Of a stretch of 64,000 nucleotides of DNA, positions 15,518 to 26,207 are shown piece after piece (position 1 is the first letter of the stretch; each line of letters starts with the position of its first letter). The position numbers and the translations under genes were made by a program. Source of the stretch: Winogradskyella pelagia (GTDB lineage: Bacteria; Bacteroidota; Bacteroidia; Flavobacteriales; Flavobacteriaceae). The notes under the pieces are model-generated. The model ran no database searches, was not told the DNA's origin, and was given only the letters and a program-made list of their open reading frames with translations. The stretch is taken from assembly GCF_017581965.1 (NCBI RefSeq), contig NZ_JAGEVF010000008.1, positions 62,001 to 126,000 on the forward strand. Reading direction: 5' to 3'.

Positions 15518-16429
15518 TTAGTCTCTTATAAGTGGCATTGTAGAACAGCGTAGTAGACCTTCTTGCTTTGCAATCTCTGTATATGGAACCTCTTCTACAG
15601 TAAATCCATTTTGTCTAAGCCAATTATTTAACCTTGTAAAATTACGCTCTGAAATCACCACATCTTCTGAAATAGAGAAGATATTACTAAACATATTATA
15701 CATTTCGTCTTTGGTAATTTCAAAGATATTTTCCTCTCCAAAAAAATCAACGAGCCATTGGTACTCTTCTTCAACCAAAAACCCGTTCTTATGAAGAATT
15801 GCCTTGTCTTTTCCTACAGGTTGAAAACAGCAATCTAAGTGTAGTGCATTTTCTCTTGGATCTGTATTTGACTTTCGCAGCTCAAAAGATTTTACTTTCT
15901 TGTTTGGAAATAATGCTTTAATAGCCTCTACAGCCTCCTTGTTTGTTCGAGCTGTTATGAAATCGGCATAATCATCACCTGAGTAAGTTCCAATAAAAAT
16001 ATAGTCATTCCAGGGCATTACATCACCACCTTCAACATGGCAATCATCAGGCAGAATAATTCTATTTTTTTTGTCTACAGTAATCCAAACATATTCCGTA
16101 GCCTCCACTTCCCTCTTTCTATCTGGTAAAATATTGGCTATTATAATTTTATCTTCAATGACAAATGAAATATCTCTTGCAAATATTTGATTATAGTTCT
16201 CTAATACCTGAGGACGGTAAACAGTTACATCGTACTTCTTCAGAACATCCGCAACAGCTTCCATCTCCTTAATCATATCTTCCTCCTTAGGATAAGTACC
16301 TGCCAAAACGTGTTCTAAACTTTTTGGATCATAGCACTCTTCAGGTTTTGGAGTTGGCCCATTACTTTCTGCCGTACCTAGTATAACCGCTCTCAATCGA
16401 GAGGTTTCATTCTGGATATTTAATTTCAT
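15518..16429 (-). CDS. Dimethylargininase / arginine deiminase-like amidinotransferase-family hydrolase
   Basis: A 303-residue cytoplasmic enzyme of the guanidine-modifying superfamily. The catalytic set is visible: R-D in F-A-R-D-I-S-F (Asp86), the H-V-E-G-G-D motif (131-136), His197 in A-L-H-L-D and the nucleophile Cys295 near the C-terminus in L-R-C-S-T-M-P. Members hydrolyse arginine, methylated arginines or citrulline, or act as amidinotransferases; the active-site Cys and His favour hydrolysis. It lies downstream of gltA on the same strand, separated from it by a terminator, and has its own start at MKLNIQNETS. The precise substrate is not assignable. Confidence 0.82.
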   Translation of the reverse strand: MKLNIQNETSRLRAVILGTAESNGPTPKPEECYDPKSLEHVLAGTYPKEEDMIKEMEAVADVLKKYDVTVYRPQVLENYNQIFARDISFVIEDKIIIANILPDRKREVEATEYVWITVDKKNRIILPDDCHVEGGDVMPWNDYIFIGTYSGDDYADFITARTNKEAVEAIKALFPNKKVKSFELRKSNTDPRENALHLDCCFQPVGKDKAILHKNGFLVEEEYQWLVDFFGEENIFEITKDEMYNMFSNIFSISEDVVISERNFTRLNNWLRQNGFTVEEVPYTEIAKQEGLLRCSTMPLIRD

Positions 16430-16442
16430 AAGGTATTACACT

Positions 16443-16474
16443 AAAAAAGCTTCATATAATCTATGAAGCTTTTC
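16443..16474 (-). terminator. Rho-independent terminator after gltA
   Basis: A 12-bp perfect stem (16445-16456 with 16462-16473) with a 5-base loop and a T-run on the minus strand, directly downstream of gltA and before the amidinotransferase start. Confidence 0.8.
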
Positions 16475-16493
16475 AACTTAATTTATTTTTTAA

Positions 16494-17780
16494 TTACCGC
16501 TTTTCTATAGGACTAAATGGTCGGTAGTTTTCACCAATATATAATTGTCGTGGACGACCAATAGGCTCTTTTCTTAAACGCATCTCTCTCCATTGCGCAA
16601 TCCAACCTGGTAATCGTCCTAGGGCAAACATTACGGTGAACATTTCAACCGGAATTCCCATGGCTCTATAAATAATTCCTGAATAGAAATCTACATTAGG
16701 ATAAAGTTTTCTGTCAACAAAATATTGATCTTCTAAAGCTTCTTTTTCTAAGCCTTTAGCAATGTCCAAGATTGGATCTTCTACTCCTAAATCTCCTAAC
16801 ACTTCATCTGCTGCTTTTTTTATAATTCTTGCTCTAGGATCAAAATTCTTATATACTCTATGACCAAAGCCCATTAATCTAAATGGATCCTCTTTATCTT
16901 TGGCCTTAGCCATATATTTTTTTGTATCACCACCATCTTCTTTAATAGCTTCTAACATTTCTAAAACGGCTTGGTTAGCACCACCATGAAGTGGACCCCA
17001 AAGCGCCGAAATACCAGATGCCAATGACACAAACAATCCTGCATGAGATGAACCTGTTATTCTCACTGTTGATGTAGAACAGTTTTGCTCGTGATCAGCG
17101 TGTAAAATAAGCAGTTTATCTAATGCGTCTATAAGTATTGGATTTTGCTCATACTCTCTATTAGGGTTTTTAAACATCATCCTAAGGACATTCTCTACAT
17201 AACCCAAATTATCATCACCATATTCCAGTGGTAGGCCATGCTTTTTTCTCATTGCCCAAGACACCAAAACTGGGAATTTACCCATTATTCTAACTATAGA
17301 ATTATACATGTCTTCCTCAGATTCTACATCAACAGAAGATGGATTAAATGCAGTTAGTGCTGCTGTTAAAGAAGATAAAACTCCCATTGGATGAGCAGAT
17401 TTTGGAAAAGCATCTAAAATCTTTTTTACATCGTCATCAACAACCGAGTTTTCCTTAATATCTGAATGGAATTTATCTAATTCTTCTTGGCTAGGTAACT
17501 CTCCAAAAATAAGTAAATAGGCCACCTCTAAGAAATCTGCCTTATCCGCTAATTCTTCAATTGAATAACCTCTATATCTCAGAATACCCTTTTCACCATC
17601 CAAAAATGTAATTGCACTTTCACAACTTCCCGTATTCTTATATCCAGGGTCTATTGTAATAACTCCTCCTGTAGCACTTCTAAGGGTTTTTATATCTATT
17701 GCAACTTCATTTTCAGTTCCCTTAACGATAGGAAACTCATATTTTTCACCATTAATTTCGAGCGTAGCTTTTTCTGACAT
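16494..17780 (-). CDS. gltA: Citrate synthase
   Basis: A 428-residue type II (hexameric, Gram-negative type) citrate synthase condensing acetyl-CoA with oxaloacetate at entry to the TCA cycle. The active-site elements are G-P-L-H-G-G-A-N-Q (substrate His), G-F-G-H-R-V-Y-K (catalytic His) and V-D-F-Y-S-G-I (catalytic Asp). The N-terminal small beta domain characteristic of type II enzymes is present. It is flanked by terminators on both sides and a TAAATTTG box, so it is likely monocistronic. Confidence 0.97.
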   Translation of the reverse strand: MSEKATLEINGEKYEFPIVKGTENEVAIDIKTLRSATGGVITIDPGYKNTGSCESAITFLDGEKGILRYRGYSIEELADKADFLEVAYLLIFGELPSQEELDKFHSDIKENSVVDDDVKKILDAFPKSAHPMGVLSSLTAALTAFNPSSVDVESEEDMYNSIVRIMGKFPVLVSWAMRKKHGLPLEYGDDNLGYVENVLRMMFKNPNREYEQNPILIDALDKLLILHADHEQNCSTSTVRITGSSHAGLFVSLASGISALWGPLHGGANQAVLEMLEAIKEDGGDTKKYMAKAKDKEDPFRLMGFGHRVYKNFDPRARIIKKAADEVLGDLGVEDPILDIAKGLEKEALEDQYFVDRKLYPNVDFYSGIIYRAMGIPVEMFTVMFALGRLPGWIAQWREMRLRKEPIGRPRQLYIGENYRPFSPIEKR

Positions 17781-17811
17781 ATTGTTGTTATTGTTTTTAT
17801 TAGAAGGATTA

Positions 17812-17819
17812 CAAATTTA
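17812..17819 (-). promoter_or_regulatory. Promoter -7 box of gltA
   Basis: On the minus strand this reads TAAATTTG, an exact TAnnTTTG match, 31 bases before the gltA ATG. No good -33 match at 19-21 bases. Confidence 0.45.
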
Positions 17820-17879
17820 AGAAATATCAAACGATTTCGGAACTAGAATTAAAATGGATTTAACATAGTTCAAGGCATA

Positions 17880-17908
17880 AAAAAACCCTTCACAAGTGAA
17901 GGGTTTTA
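17880..17908 (-). terminator. Rho-independent terminator after eno
   Basis: A GC-containing 12-bp inverted repeat (AAAACCCTTCAC at 17882-17893, GTGAAGGGTTTT at 17896-17907) immediately followed by T residues on the minus strand, 22 bases after the eno stop. Confidence 0.85.
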
Positions 17909-17930
17909 AATCATCAAGATATTTGTATTA

Positions 17931-19289
<1,359 letters not shown>

Positions 19290-19330
19290 TCATAATTACG
19301 ATTAATATTTACTACAATGTTTTCGTAACT

Positions 19331-19370
19331 AAAAAAACGCAATGTTATATTCTAATCATTGCGTTTTCTT
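19331..19370 (-). terminator. Rho-independent terminator after carA
   Basis: An 11-bp stem (AAAACGCAATG at 19334-19344 with CATTGCGTTTT at 19357-19367), 12-base loop, then a T-run on the minus strand, directly next to the carA stop. Confidence 0.8.
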
Positions 19371-19372
19371 TA

Positions 19373-20476
19373 TTAATTTTTTGATAGATTTTCAATAAAT
19401 TCATCAAATAGATATACCGAATCATTTGGCCCTGGGCTCGCTTCTGGATGGTATTGAACAGAGAAACAATTCTTGTTTTTTAATCGAATACCAGCTACCG
19501 TATCATCATTGAGATGTAAATGCGTTATTTCCACATCTGGATGTGTTTCTGTTTCTTTTCTATTAATTGCAAAACCATGGTTTTGAGAGGTTATTTCACC
19601 TTTTCCTGTTATTAGATTCTTTACAGGATGATTTATTCCTCGATGTCCATTGTGCATTTTATAAGTAGAGATTCCATTTGCAAGAGCAATAACTTGATGA
19701 CCCAAGCATATTCCGAATAGTGGTTTATTTCGTTTTATAATTTCTTTTGCAACCTCTTGTGCCTCAGCTAAGGGTTCTGGATCACCTGGTCCGTTTGATA
19801 AAAAATAACCATCTGGATTAAAAGCCTCTAATTCGGAGAACTTAGAATTATAAGGAAATACTTTTATATAGGCATCACGCTTTGCTAAATTTCTTAGAAT
19901 GTTTTTCTTTATTCCAATATCTAAGGCTGCTATGCGATATTTGGCATTTTCATCACCCACAAAATAAGGTTCTTTTGTAGATACTTTGGATGCTAACTCG
20001 AGACCTTCCATTGATGGTACCTCAGCTAATTCTGCTTTCAATTCCTCCAAGCGCTCGACCTCTGTTGAAATTACAGCGTTCATTGCCCCTTTTTCTCTAA
20101 TATAACTCACCAACGCCCTTGTATCAACATCTGCTATAGCTAGCGTATCATGCTTTTCGAAAAAATCTTCTAAGGACATATCTGCTGATGGCCTAGAATA
20201 TTCAAAGCTGAAATTTTTACAAATTAGTCCAGCTATCTTAATTGTATCGGATTCAACCTCATCTTCTTTGGTACCGTAATTACCAATATGTGCATTGGTT
20301 GTAACCATAAGCTGTCCAAAATAGGAAGGATCGGTAAATATTTCTTGATATCCAGTGGTTCCAGTATTGAAGCAAACTTCACCAAAAGCAGTGCCCTCTT
20401 TTCCTATGGATTTACCATAGAAAATTGTTCCGTCTGCTAATAGAATAAGGGCTTTTTTACGTTGTTTATATTTCAT
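19373..20476 (-). CDS. carA: Carbamoyl-phosphate synthase small (glutaminase) subunit
   Basis: A 367-residue class I glutamine amidotransferase that releases ammonia for the CarB subunit, supplying carbamoyl phosphate to pyrimidine and arginine synthesis. The N-terminal CPSase small-chain domain (to about 150) is followed by the amidotransferase domain with nucleophile Cys257 in G-I-C-L-G-H-Q and the His343/Glu345 pair in V-Q-Y-H-P-E-A. carB is not in the window. It lies downstream of rplQ across a strong terminator and probably has its own promoter. Confidence 0.96.
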   Translation of the reverse strand: MKYKQRKKALILLADGTIFYGKSIGKEGTAFGEVCFNTGTTGYQEIFTDPSYFGQLMVTTNAHIGNYGTKEDEVESDTIKIAGLICKNFSFEYSRPSADMSLEDFFEKHDTLAIADVDTRALVSYIREKGAMNAVISTEVERLEELKAELAEVPSMEGLELASKVSTKEPYFVGDENAKYRIAALDIGIKKNILRNLAKRDAYIKVFPYNSKFSELEAFNPDGYFLSNGPGDPEPLAEAQEVAKEIIKRNKPLFGICLGHQVIALANGISTYKMHNGHRGINHPVKNLITGKGEITSQNHGFAINRKETETHPDVEITHLHLNDDTVAGIRLKNKNCFSVQYHPEASPGPNDSVYLFDEFIENLSKN

Positions 20477-20526
20477 TCTTTCTATTTTGAAGAACCTAAA
20501 AGCAAGGTTTTGAGTTTACAAAATTC

Positions 20527-20562
20527 AAAAAAAAAGGATAAACGAAAAACGTTTATCCTTTA
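20527..20562 (-). terminator. Rho-independent terminator at the end of the ribosomal superoperon
   Basis: A 12-bp stem (AAAGGATAAACG at 20533-20544 with CGTTTATCCTTT at 20550-20561), 5-base loop, then a long T-run on the minus strand. It follows rplQ and ends the str-S10-spc-alpha transcript. Confidence 0.85.
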
Positions 20563-20584
20563 TATTTATAAATGCTTATTAACA

Positions 20585-21064
20585 TTATTCTTCTTCATTT
20601 GAAGCTTTAGTTTCTACTGCTGGCGGAACTGCTGTTGCAGCCTTCTTACCACCTCTTCTACTACGTCTTGTAGTTTTCTTTGCAGGTTTACCAGCATTGT
20701 ACAATTCGTTATAATCAACAAGTTCAATCATTGCCATATCAGCATTATCACCTAGTCTGTTTCCTAGCTTTATGATACGAGTATAACCACCTGGTCTATC
20801 GCCAACTTTAGCAGCAACATCTCTAAATAATTCAGCTACAGCTTCCTTTTGTCTTAATCTAGACATCACAATTCTTCTATTGTGAGTTGTATCTGTTTTA
20901 GACTTTGTTATCAATGGCTCAACAAACTGCTTAAGAGCTTTTGCCTTTGCTGTTGTTGTGTTAATACGTTTGTGCTCAATTAATGAACATGCCATATTTG
21001 CCAACATTGATTTTCTGTGGGCTGTTTTTCTTCCTAAATGGTTGAATTTTTTTCCGTGTCTCAT
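20585..21064 (-). CDS. rplQ: 50S ribosomal protein L17
   Basis: A 159-residue bL17, identified by the diagnostic N-terminus [17 protein letters not shown] and the [14 protein letters not shown] core. It is about 30 residues longer than E. coli L17; the extra C-terminus is Lys/Arg/Ala-rich and ends acidic (N-E-E-E), as in many Bacteroidetes. Last gene of the alpha operon, downstream of rpoA. Confidence 0.96.
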   Translation of the reverse strand: MRHGKKFNHLGRKTAHRKSMLANMACSLIEHKRINTTTAKAKALKQFVEPLITKSKTDTTHNRRIVMSRLRQKEAVAELFRDVAAKVGDRPGGYTRIIKLGNRLGDNADMAMIELVDYNELYNAGKPAKKTTRRSRRGGKKAATAVPPAVETKASNEEE

Positions 21065-21178
21065 GACTTTTGTTTTATCATCTTGCTACCAAACTCTTTT
21101 TTTGAGGAGCAAAATATGATTTATTAATAGTTATACTAATTTCAAGGTGTTTTCTGCATCTGCAGTAGTAGCTAGTAA

Positions 21179-22171
21179 TTAGTCTTTATCTAATTTATAT
21201 TTGCTTAAATCCATTCCGAAATTAAGACCTTTTACATTTACTAGTTCTTCTAGCTCAGTTAAAGATTTTTTACCAAAGTTTCTGAATTTCATTAAATCAT
21301 TCTTGTTAAAAGACACTAAGTCTCCTAAAGTATCTACTTCTGCCGCCTTTAAACAATTTAGTGCTCTCACAGATAAGTCCATATCCACTAATTTCGTCTT
21401 AAGCAACTGTCTCATATGAAGTGACTCCTCGTCGTAAGTCTCAGTCTGCGCTATTTCGTCAGCCTCTAGAGTAATTCGCTCATCTGAGAATAACATAAAG
21501 TGGTGTATTAAAATCTTAGCCGCTTCCGTTAATGCATCTTTAGGGTGAATTGAACCGTCGGTTATGATTTCGAAAACGAGTTTTTCATAATCCGTTTTCT
21601 GCTCTACACGGAAGTTCTCAATACTATATTTTACATTTTTTATAGGTGTATAAATAGAGTCTGTAAAAATAGTTCCTATCGGAGCTGAAGATTTCTTGTT
21701 TTCTTCTGCTGGTACATAGCCTCTTCCTTTCTCAATGGTTAATTCCATATTGATATTAACCTTTGGATCCAAATTACAAATAACCAAATCTGTATTTAAA
21801 ACCTGAAATCCAGAGATGAATTTTTGAAAATCACCAGCTGTAATTTGCTCTTGACCTGATATTGAAATTGTCACTGTTTCGTTATCAATTTCATCTATTT
21901 GACGCTTAAAGTTAACTTGCTTTAAGTTCAGTATCATTTCAGTAACATCCTCAACAACACCTGGGATTGTAGAAAACTCGTGGTCTACTCCTTCTATTCT
22001 AACAGATGTGATAGCAAAGCCTTCTAAAGAAGACAATAATACACGACGTAAAGCGTTACCTACGGTTAAGCCGTATCCTGGTTCTAAAGGTCTGAATTCA
22101 AACTTACCTTCAAAATCAGTAGAATCAATCATGATTACTTTGTCGGGCTTCTGAAAATTTAATATTGCCAT
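21179..22171 (-). CDS. rpoA: RNA polymerase alpha subunit
   Basis: A 330-residue alpha subunit. The N-terminal dimerisation domain (1 to about 230) has the [20 protein letters not shown] block. The C-terminal domain (about 255-320) has the helix-hairpin-helix segment [16 protein letters not shown] and [11 protein letters not shown]. It lies between rpsD and rplQ, the standard alpha-operon order. Confidence 0.98.
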   Translation of the reverse strand: MAILNFQKPDKVIMIDSTDFEGKFEFRPLEPGYGLTVGNALRRVLLSSLEGFAITSVRIEGVDHEFSTIPGVVEDVTEMILNLKQVNFKRQIDEIDNETVTISISGQEQITAGDFQKFISGFQVLNTDLVICNLDPKVNINMELTIEKGRGYVPAEENKKSSAPIGTIFTDSIYTPIKNVKYSIENFRVEQKTDYEKLVFEIITDGSIHPKDALTEAAKILIHHFMLFSDERITLEADEIAQTETYDEESLHMRQLLKTKLVDMDLSVRALNCLKAAEVDTLGDLVSFNKNDLMKFRNFGKKSLTELEELVNVKGLNFGMDLSKYKLDKD

Positions 22172-22265
22172 ATTTTCTTCGTTTTAATTGTTATTTAGTT
22201 GCGCGGTTTAAAGGTTTGAAGAGCACCAATAAACCCTTTGGCTAAATACCAATATGATTAATTTA

Positions 22266-22871
22266 TTATTTAGAGTAAAGTTCAACGATAAATTGCTCGT
22301 TGATTTGTTCTGGAATTTGAATTCTCGCAGGGACAGAAACATATGTTCCTTCCATGGTATCATTATTCCAAGTTATCCATTCGTAAACTTGACTAGAATT
22401 AGTCAAAGAGTTCTGAATAGCTTCGAGTGATTTAGATTTTTCTCTAACACCAACTACGTCGCCAGCTTTTAGTTGATAAGAAGGAATATTTACTTTTTGA
22501 CCATTAACTGTAATGTGTCTGTGAGAAACTAATTGTCTAGCGGCGCTTCTTGATGGCGCTACACCCATTCTGTAAACTACGTTATCTAAACGAGACTCAC
22601 ATTGTTGCAATAGTACCTCTCCTGTGATACCTTGAGCAGCCGTTGCTTTCTTAAACATGTTTCTGAATTGCTTTTCTAATATACCATAAGTATATTTTGC
22701 TTTTTGCTTCTCCATTAACTGGATGGCATATTCAGATTTTTTTCCTCTTCTACGGTTATTACCGTGCTGTCCTGGAGGGTAATTTCTTTTTTCGAAGGCT
22801 TTATCATCTCCGAAGATTGGTTGCCCGAATTTACGAGCGATTTTAGTTTTTGGACCAGTATATCTTGCCAT
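22266..22871 (-). CDS. rpsD: 30S ribosomal protein S4
   Basis: A 201-residue uS4, one of the primary 16S rRNA binders. It starts [16 protein letters not shown] and has the S4 RNA-binding domain [16 protein letters not shown]. The zinc cluster of some S4 proteins is absent. A 164-base gap separates it from rpsK upstream, with a promoter-like box. Confidence 0.97.
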   Translation of the reverse strand: MARYTGPKTKIARKFGQPIFGDDKAFEKRNYPPGQHGNNRRRGKKSEYAIQLMEKQKAKYTYGILEKQFRNMFKKATAAQGITGEVLLQQCESRLDNVVYRMGVAPSRSAARQLVSHRHITVNGQKVNIPSYQLKAGDVVGVREKSKSLEAIQNSLTNSSQVYEWITWNNDTMEGTYVSVPARIQIPEQINEQFIVELYSK

Positions 22872-22968
22872 TTTTGAATTGTTTTGGAAGCATTCTAGAA
22901 TTAAGGTCTAAATCTTATCCTTCTAAAATGATTTAATCTTCCGTTGATACTTGTTTGATTAAAGTTTG

Positions 22969-22976
22969 CAAATTTA
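22969..22976 (-). promoter_or_regulatory. Possible internal promoter -7 box before rpsD-rpoA-rplQ
   Basis: Minus-strand TAAATTTG (exact TAnnTTTG) in the 164-base gap between rpsK and rpsD, about 98 bases before the rpsD start. No clear -33 element. It may give rpoA extra transcription independent of the upstream operon. Confidence 0.35.
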
Positions 22977-23035
22977 CGCATTAAATTTGTTTCGGTCTTT
23001 TATTTAGACAGATATTTTAATACGCAAAAAGTGTA

Positions 23036-23419
23036 TTATACTCTCCTTCTTTTAGGAGGGCGGCACCCATTATGTGGTAGTGGTGTTACATCGATGATTT
23101 CTGACACCTCGATACCAGAATTATGGATTGATCTTATTGCAGATTCTCTTCCATTACCTGGACCCTTAACGTAAACCTTTACTTTTTTAAGCCCGGCTTC
23201 CTTAGCTACACCAGCGGCATCTTCAGCTGCAAGCTGTGCTGCGTAAGGTGTATTTTTCTTTGAGCCTCTGAAGCCCATTTTACCTGCTGAAGACCAAGAA
23301 ATAACATCTCCTTTTTTATTTGTTAAAGAAACAATGATATTATTGAAAGATGCTGTGATATGAGCCTCTCCAATAGCATCTACTATTACTTTACGTTTTT
23401 TTGTACTTGACTTTGCCAT
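23036..23419 (-). CDS. rpsK: 30S ribosomal protein S11
   Basis: A 127-residue uS11 recognised by the [17 protein letters not shown] core and the basic C-terminus [13 protein letters not shown]. It forms part of the platform of the small subunit. One copy of an 89-bp repeat fills the gap to rpsM upstream. Confidence 0.97.
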   Translation of the reverse strand: MAKSSTKKRKVIVDAIGEAHITASFNNIIVSLTNKKGDVISWSSAGKMGFRGSKKNTPYAAQLAAEDAAGVAKEAGLKKVKVYVKGPGNGRESAIRSIHNSGIEVSEIIDVTPLPHNGCRPPKRRRV

Positions 23420-23423
23420 ATGT

Positions 23424-23512
23424 TTTAGTTTCTAGTTGTTAGCTTTTAGTTGTTAGAATCCTAAACCTTTCGATTTCGAACAGATTCATCTAACTTCTAA
23501 TTACTAATGACT
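23424..23512. repeat. 89-bp intergenic repeat, copy A (rpsM-rpsK gap)
   Basis: Matches 23905-23993 at 86 of 89 positions with no gaps. Internally it contains a short direct repeat (TAGTTGTTAG twice, 14 bases apart). On the transcribed minus strand GTTAGATGAATC can pair imperfectly with GATTCTAAC about 22 bases later, so a hairpin is possible. It fills nearly the whole intergenic space. Confidence 0.85.
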
Positions 23513-23525
23513 ACTGTCTTAATTA

Positions 23526-23900
23526 TTATTTAGTTACTTTCTTTTTGTTAGCAACTGTTTTTCTTCTACCTTTTCTAGTTCTAGAGTTATTTTTAGTTCT
23601 TTGCCCTCTTAGCGGAAGTCCAGCTCTGTGACGGATTCCTCTATAACAACCGATATCCATTAAACGCTTAATGTTTATCTGAGTCTCAGAACGTAATTCT
23701 CCCTCAATCTTGAAAGACCCTACGGCCTCACGAATAGCTCCGATTTGGTCGTCTGACCAATCTTGTACTTTTATGCTCTCTTCAACTTTAGCAGTTGCTA
23801 AAATTTCTTTTGCTCTACTTTTACCGATGCCGTAGATATAAGTTAAAGCGATAACACCTCTTTTTTGTTTTGGTATGTCTACACCTGCAATTCTTGCCAT
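23526..23900 (-). CDS. rpsM: 30S ribosomal protein S13
   Basis: A 124-residue uS13 with the N-terminal [10 protein letters not shown], the helix-turn segment [16 protein letters not shown][11 protein letters not shown] and a basic tail reaching the tRNAs and the A-site finger. It is bracketed by two copies of an 89-bp repeat. Confidence 0.97.
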   Translation of the reverse strand: MARIAGVDIPKQKRGVIALTYIYGIGKSRAKEILATAKVEESIKVQDWSDDQIGAIREAVGSFKIEGELRSETQINIKRLMDIGCYRGIRHRAGLPLRGQRTKNNSRTRKGRRKTVANKKKVTK

Positions 23901-23904
23901 ATAA

Positions 23905-23993
23905 TTTAGTTTTTAGCTGTTAGCTTTTAGTTGTTAGAATCCTAAACCTTTCGATTTCGAACAGATTCATCTAACTACTAATTACTAATGACT
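23905..23993. repeat. 89-bp intergenic repeat, copy B (rpmJ-rpsM gap)
   Basis: Second copy of the repeat at 23424-23512, same orientation and length, differing at three positions. It occupies the gap between rpsM and rpmJ. The pair flanks rpsM exactly, from next to one ORF to near the other. Confidence 0.85.
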
Positions 23994-23999
23994 TTTCTT

Positions 24000-24116
24000 T
24001 TATCCTTGTCTTTGTTTAAATCGTGGATTCTTTTTGTTTATTACGTAAAGCCTTCCTTTTCTTCGTACTAATTTACAATCAGCACTTCGTTTTTTAACTG
24101 ATGCTCTTACTTTCAT
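24000..24116 (-). CDS. rpmJ: 50S ribosomal protein L36
   Basis: A 38-residue bL36, too short for routine ORF lists. The sequence runs [10 protein letters not shown], then [28 protein letters not shown]. Only one Cys (residue 14) remains of the four-ligand zinc ribbon, so this is a zinc-independent form. Located between infA and rpsM, its standard place. Confidence 0.95.
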   Translation of the reverse strand: MKVRASVKKRSADCKLVRRKGRLYVINKKNPRFKQRQG

Positions 24117-24142
24117 CTGTTTTTGTTTTTAAGGATACCGTA

Positions 24143-24358
24143 TTAGTATCTGTATGTTATGCGAGCCTTAGTTAAATCGTAAGGACTCATCTCTAATTTT
24201 ACCTTATCTCCTGGCAATAATTTAATGTAATGCATACGCATTTTACCAGAAATATGTGCCGTCACAATGTGACCATTTTCTAATTCTACACGAAACATTG
24301 CATTAGATAATGCTTCTATGATTGTTCCGTCTTGCTCTATTGCTGCTTGTTTTGCCAT
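24143..24358 (-). CDS. infA: Translation initiation factor IF-1
   Basis: A 71-residue OB-fold protein that occupies the A site during initiation. Family blocks: [17 protein letters not shown], the [11 protein letters not shown] segment, and [15 protein letters not shown]. It lies 12 bases after secY. Confidence 0.97.
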   Translation of the reverse strand: MAKQAAIEQDGTIIEALSNAMFRVELENGHIVTAHISGKMRMHYIKLLPGDKVKLEMSPYDLTKARITYRY

Positions 24359-24370
24359 ACTATCGTTTAA

Positions 24371-25726
24371 TTATGCGACTGCTTTTCTATTTTTACCAGT
24401 TTTCATTAAACCATCATAATGCTTATTTAACAAATACGAATTGATTTGTTGCATTGTATCTATAGCTACACCTACCATAATTAATAAAGATGTACCTCCG
24501 AAGAACAAGGCCCAACCTTGCTGCACTTTCATTAGATTAACTATAAAAGCCGGAAATACTGCTATCAATGCCAAGAAGATAGAACCTGGAAGGGTAATTT
24601 GTGACATTATCTTATCCAAGTATTCAGCCGTTTCTGTTCCTGGTCTAATTCCAGGAATAAAACCACCGCTTCGTTTTAAATCATCCGCCATTTTATTGGT
24701 TGGTACCGTAATAGCTGTGTAGAAATACGTGAATATGATTATCAATAATCCAAACACCACATTATACCACAAACCAAAAATATCGTTGAACTGAGCTTGT
24801 AACCACTGACCAATTTCTGAACCCTCAGACAATGAACGACCAACTAAACTTGGAACAAACATGATGGCTTGGGCAAATATAATTGGCATTACTCCCGATG
24901 CGTTTAATTTCAAGGGTAAAAATTGGCGTGATCCAAATACGTTTTTCTCATAACCACCAGATGCAGTTCTTCTAGCATACTGAACAGCGATTTTACGCAC
25001 AGCCATTACTAAGAAAACTGATGCTAGAATGATTAAGAACCAAATTACTAGCTCAATAAGAATCATCATAAAACCACCATTACCTTCGGTTCTTGACAAT
25101 GCATTTTGCATAAATGATTGTGGTAACGTCGCAATAATACCAACCATAATTAACAGTGAAATACCATTCCCTATACCCTTATCAGTTATTTTCTCTCCTA
25201 ACCACATGGCAAAAACACAACCTGTAACTAGAATAATAACAGAAGAAAAGTAGAAAATGTTATCACTAAATCCAGGAACCAATAATGCACTCATTGAAGG
25301 CGCTCCTGACAAACCTGGTATACTAGCTAAATAACCTGGTGCTTGAACCAAACAAATACCAATTGTTAACCAACGTGTAATTTGCGTTATCTTCTTCTGC
25401 CCGCTTGCTCCTTCTTTTTGAAGTTTCTGCAAATAAGGAATTGCTATTCCCATTAACTGAACAACAATCGAGGCTGATATATAAGGCATAATACCCAATG
25501 CAAATACGGACGCATTTGCAAAGGCTCCACCTGTAAAGGCATTCAATAAACCTAATATTCCACTATCTGTTCCGGCTTGTAAACCACCTAGAGCATCTAT
25601 ATTGATACCTGGCAATACTACCTGAGCACCAAAGCGATACACTAATAATAAACCTAAGGTTAGAATTATCCTATCCTTAAGTTCTGTGATTTTCCAAACG
25701 TTTTTTAATGTTTCAATTATCTTCAT
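24371..25726 (-). CDS. secY: Preprotein translocase subunit SecY
   Basis: A 451-residue channel subunit of the Sec translocon with about ten transmembrane helices. Recognisable parts are the N-terminal R-F-G-A-Q-V-V-L-P-G-I-N region, the plug-proximal F-A-L-G-I-M-P-Y-I-S-A-S-I segment and the cytoplasmic P-G-I-R-P-G-T-E-T loop. It is encoded with rplO and infA as in most bacteria. Confidence 0.97.
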   Translation of the reverse strand: MKIIETLKNVWKITELKDRIILTLGLLLVYRFGAQVVLPGINIDALGGLQAGTDSGILGLLNAFTGGAFANASVFALGIMPYISASIVVQLMGIAIPYLQKLQKEGASGQKKITQITRWLTIGICLVQAPGYLASIPGLSGAPSMSALLVPGFSDNIFYFSSVIILVTGCVFAMWLGEKITDKGIGNGISLLIMVGIIATLPQSFMQNALSRTEGNGGFMMILIELVIWFLIILASVFLVMAVRKIAVQYARRTASGGYEKNVFGSRQFLPLKLNASGVMPIIFAQAIMFVPSLVGRSLSEGSEIGQWLQAQFNDIFGLWYNVVFGLLIIIFTYFYTAITVPTNKMADDLKRSGGFIPGIRPGTETAEYLDKIMSQITLPGSIFLALIAVFPAFIVNLMKVQQGWALFFGGTSLLIMVGVAIDTMQQINSYLLNKHYDGLMKTGKNRKAVA

Positions 25727-25736
25727 CCGTGAAATC

Positions 25737-26189
25737 TTATAAAGTTACGGCTTCACCACCAGCAGCCTCTATAGCGGCTTTTGCTGTCGCAGTAAATTTA
25801 TGAGCAGTTACAGTTAATTTAGCTTTTAATTCGCCTCTACCCAAAATCTTCACTAGATCATTCTTTCCAGCTTTTCCAAGGGCAACGAGAGTATCAAAAT
25901 CTACTGTACCTTTTATTTTCTTTTCATCTACTAACTCTTGTAGGGTATCAAGATTAACACCTTGGTACTCTACACGGTTAATATTTTTAAATCCAAATTT
26001 AGGAACTCGTCTTTGTAAGGGCATTTGACCACCTTCGAATCCCAATTTCTTAGAATAACCAGAACGTGATTTTGCGCCTTTATGTCCCCTTGTCGCAGTT
26101 CCTCCTTTACCAGAACCTTGACCACGGCCAACTCGCTTTCCTTGACTTTTAACTGAACCTTCTGCAGGTTTTAAATTACTTAAATCCAT
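25737..26189 (-). CDS. rplO: 50S ribosomal protein L15
   Basis: A 150-residue uL15. Identified by the N-terminal M-D-L-S-N-L-K-P-A-E-G-S and the Gly-rich G-R-G-Q-G-S-G-K-G-G-T-A-T-R-G-H-K-G motif that threads into 23S rRNA. Located between rpmD and secY. Confidence 0.96.
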   Translation of the reverse strand: MDLSNLKPAEGSVKSQGKRVGRGQGSGKGGTATRGHKGAKSRSGYSKKLGFEGGQMPLQRRVPKFGFKNINRVEYQGVNLDTLQELVDEKKIKGTVDFDTLVALGKAGKNDLVKILGRGELKAKLTVTAHKFTATAKAAIEAAGGEAVTL

Positions 26190-26207
26190 CTTTTAGGCTA
26201 ATATTTT

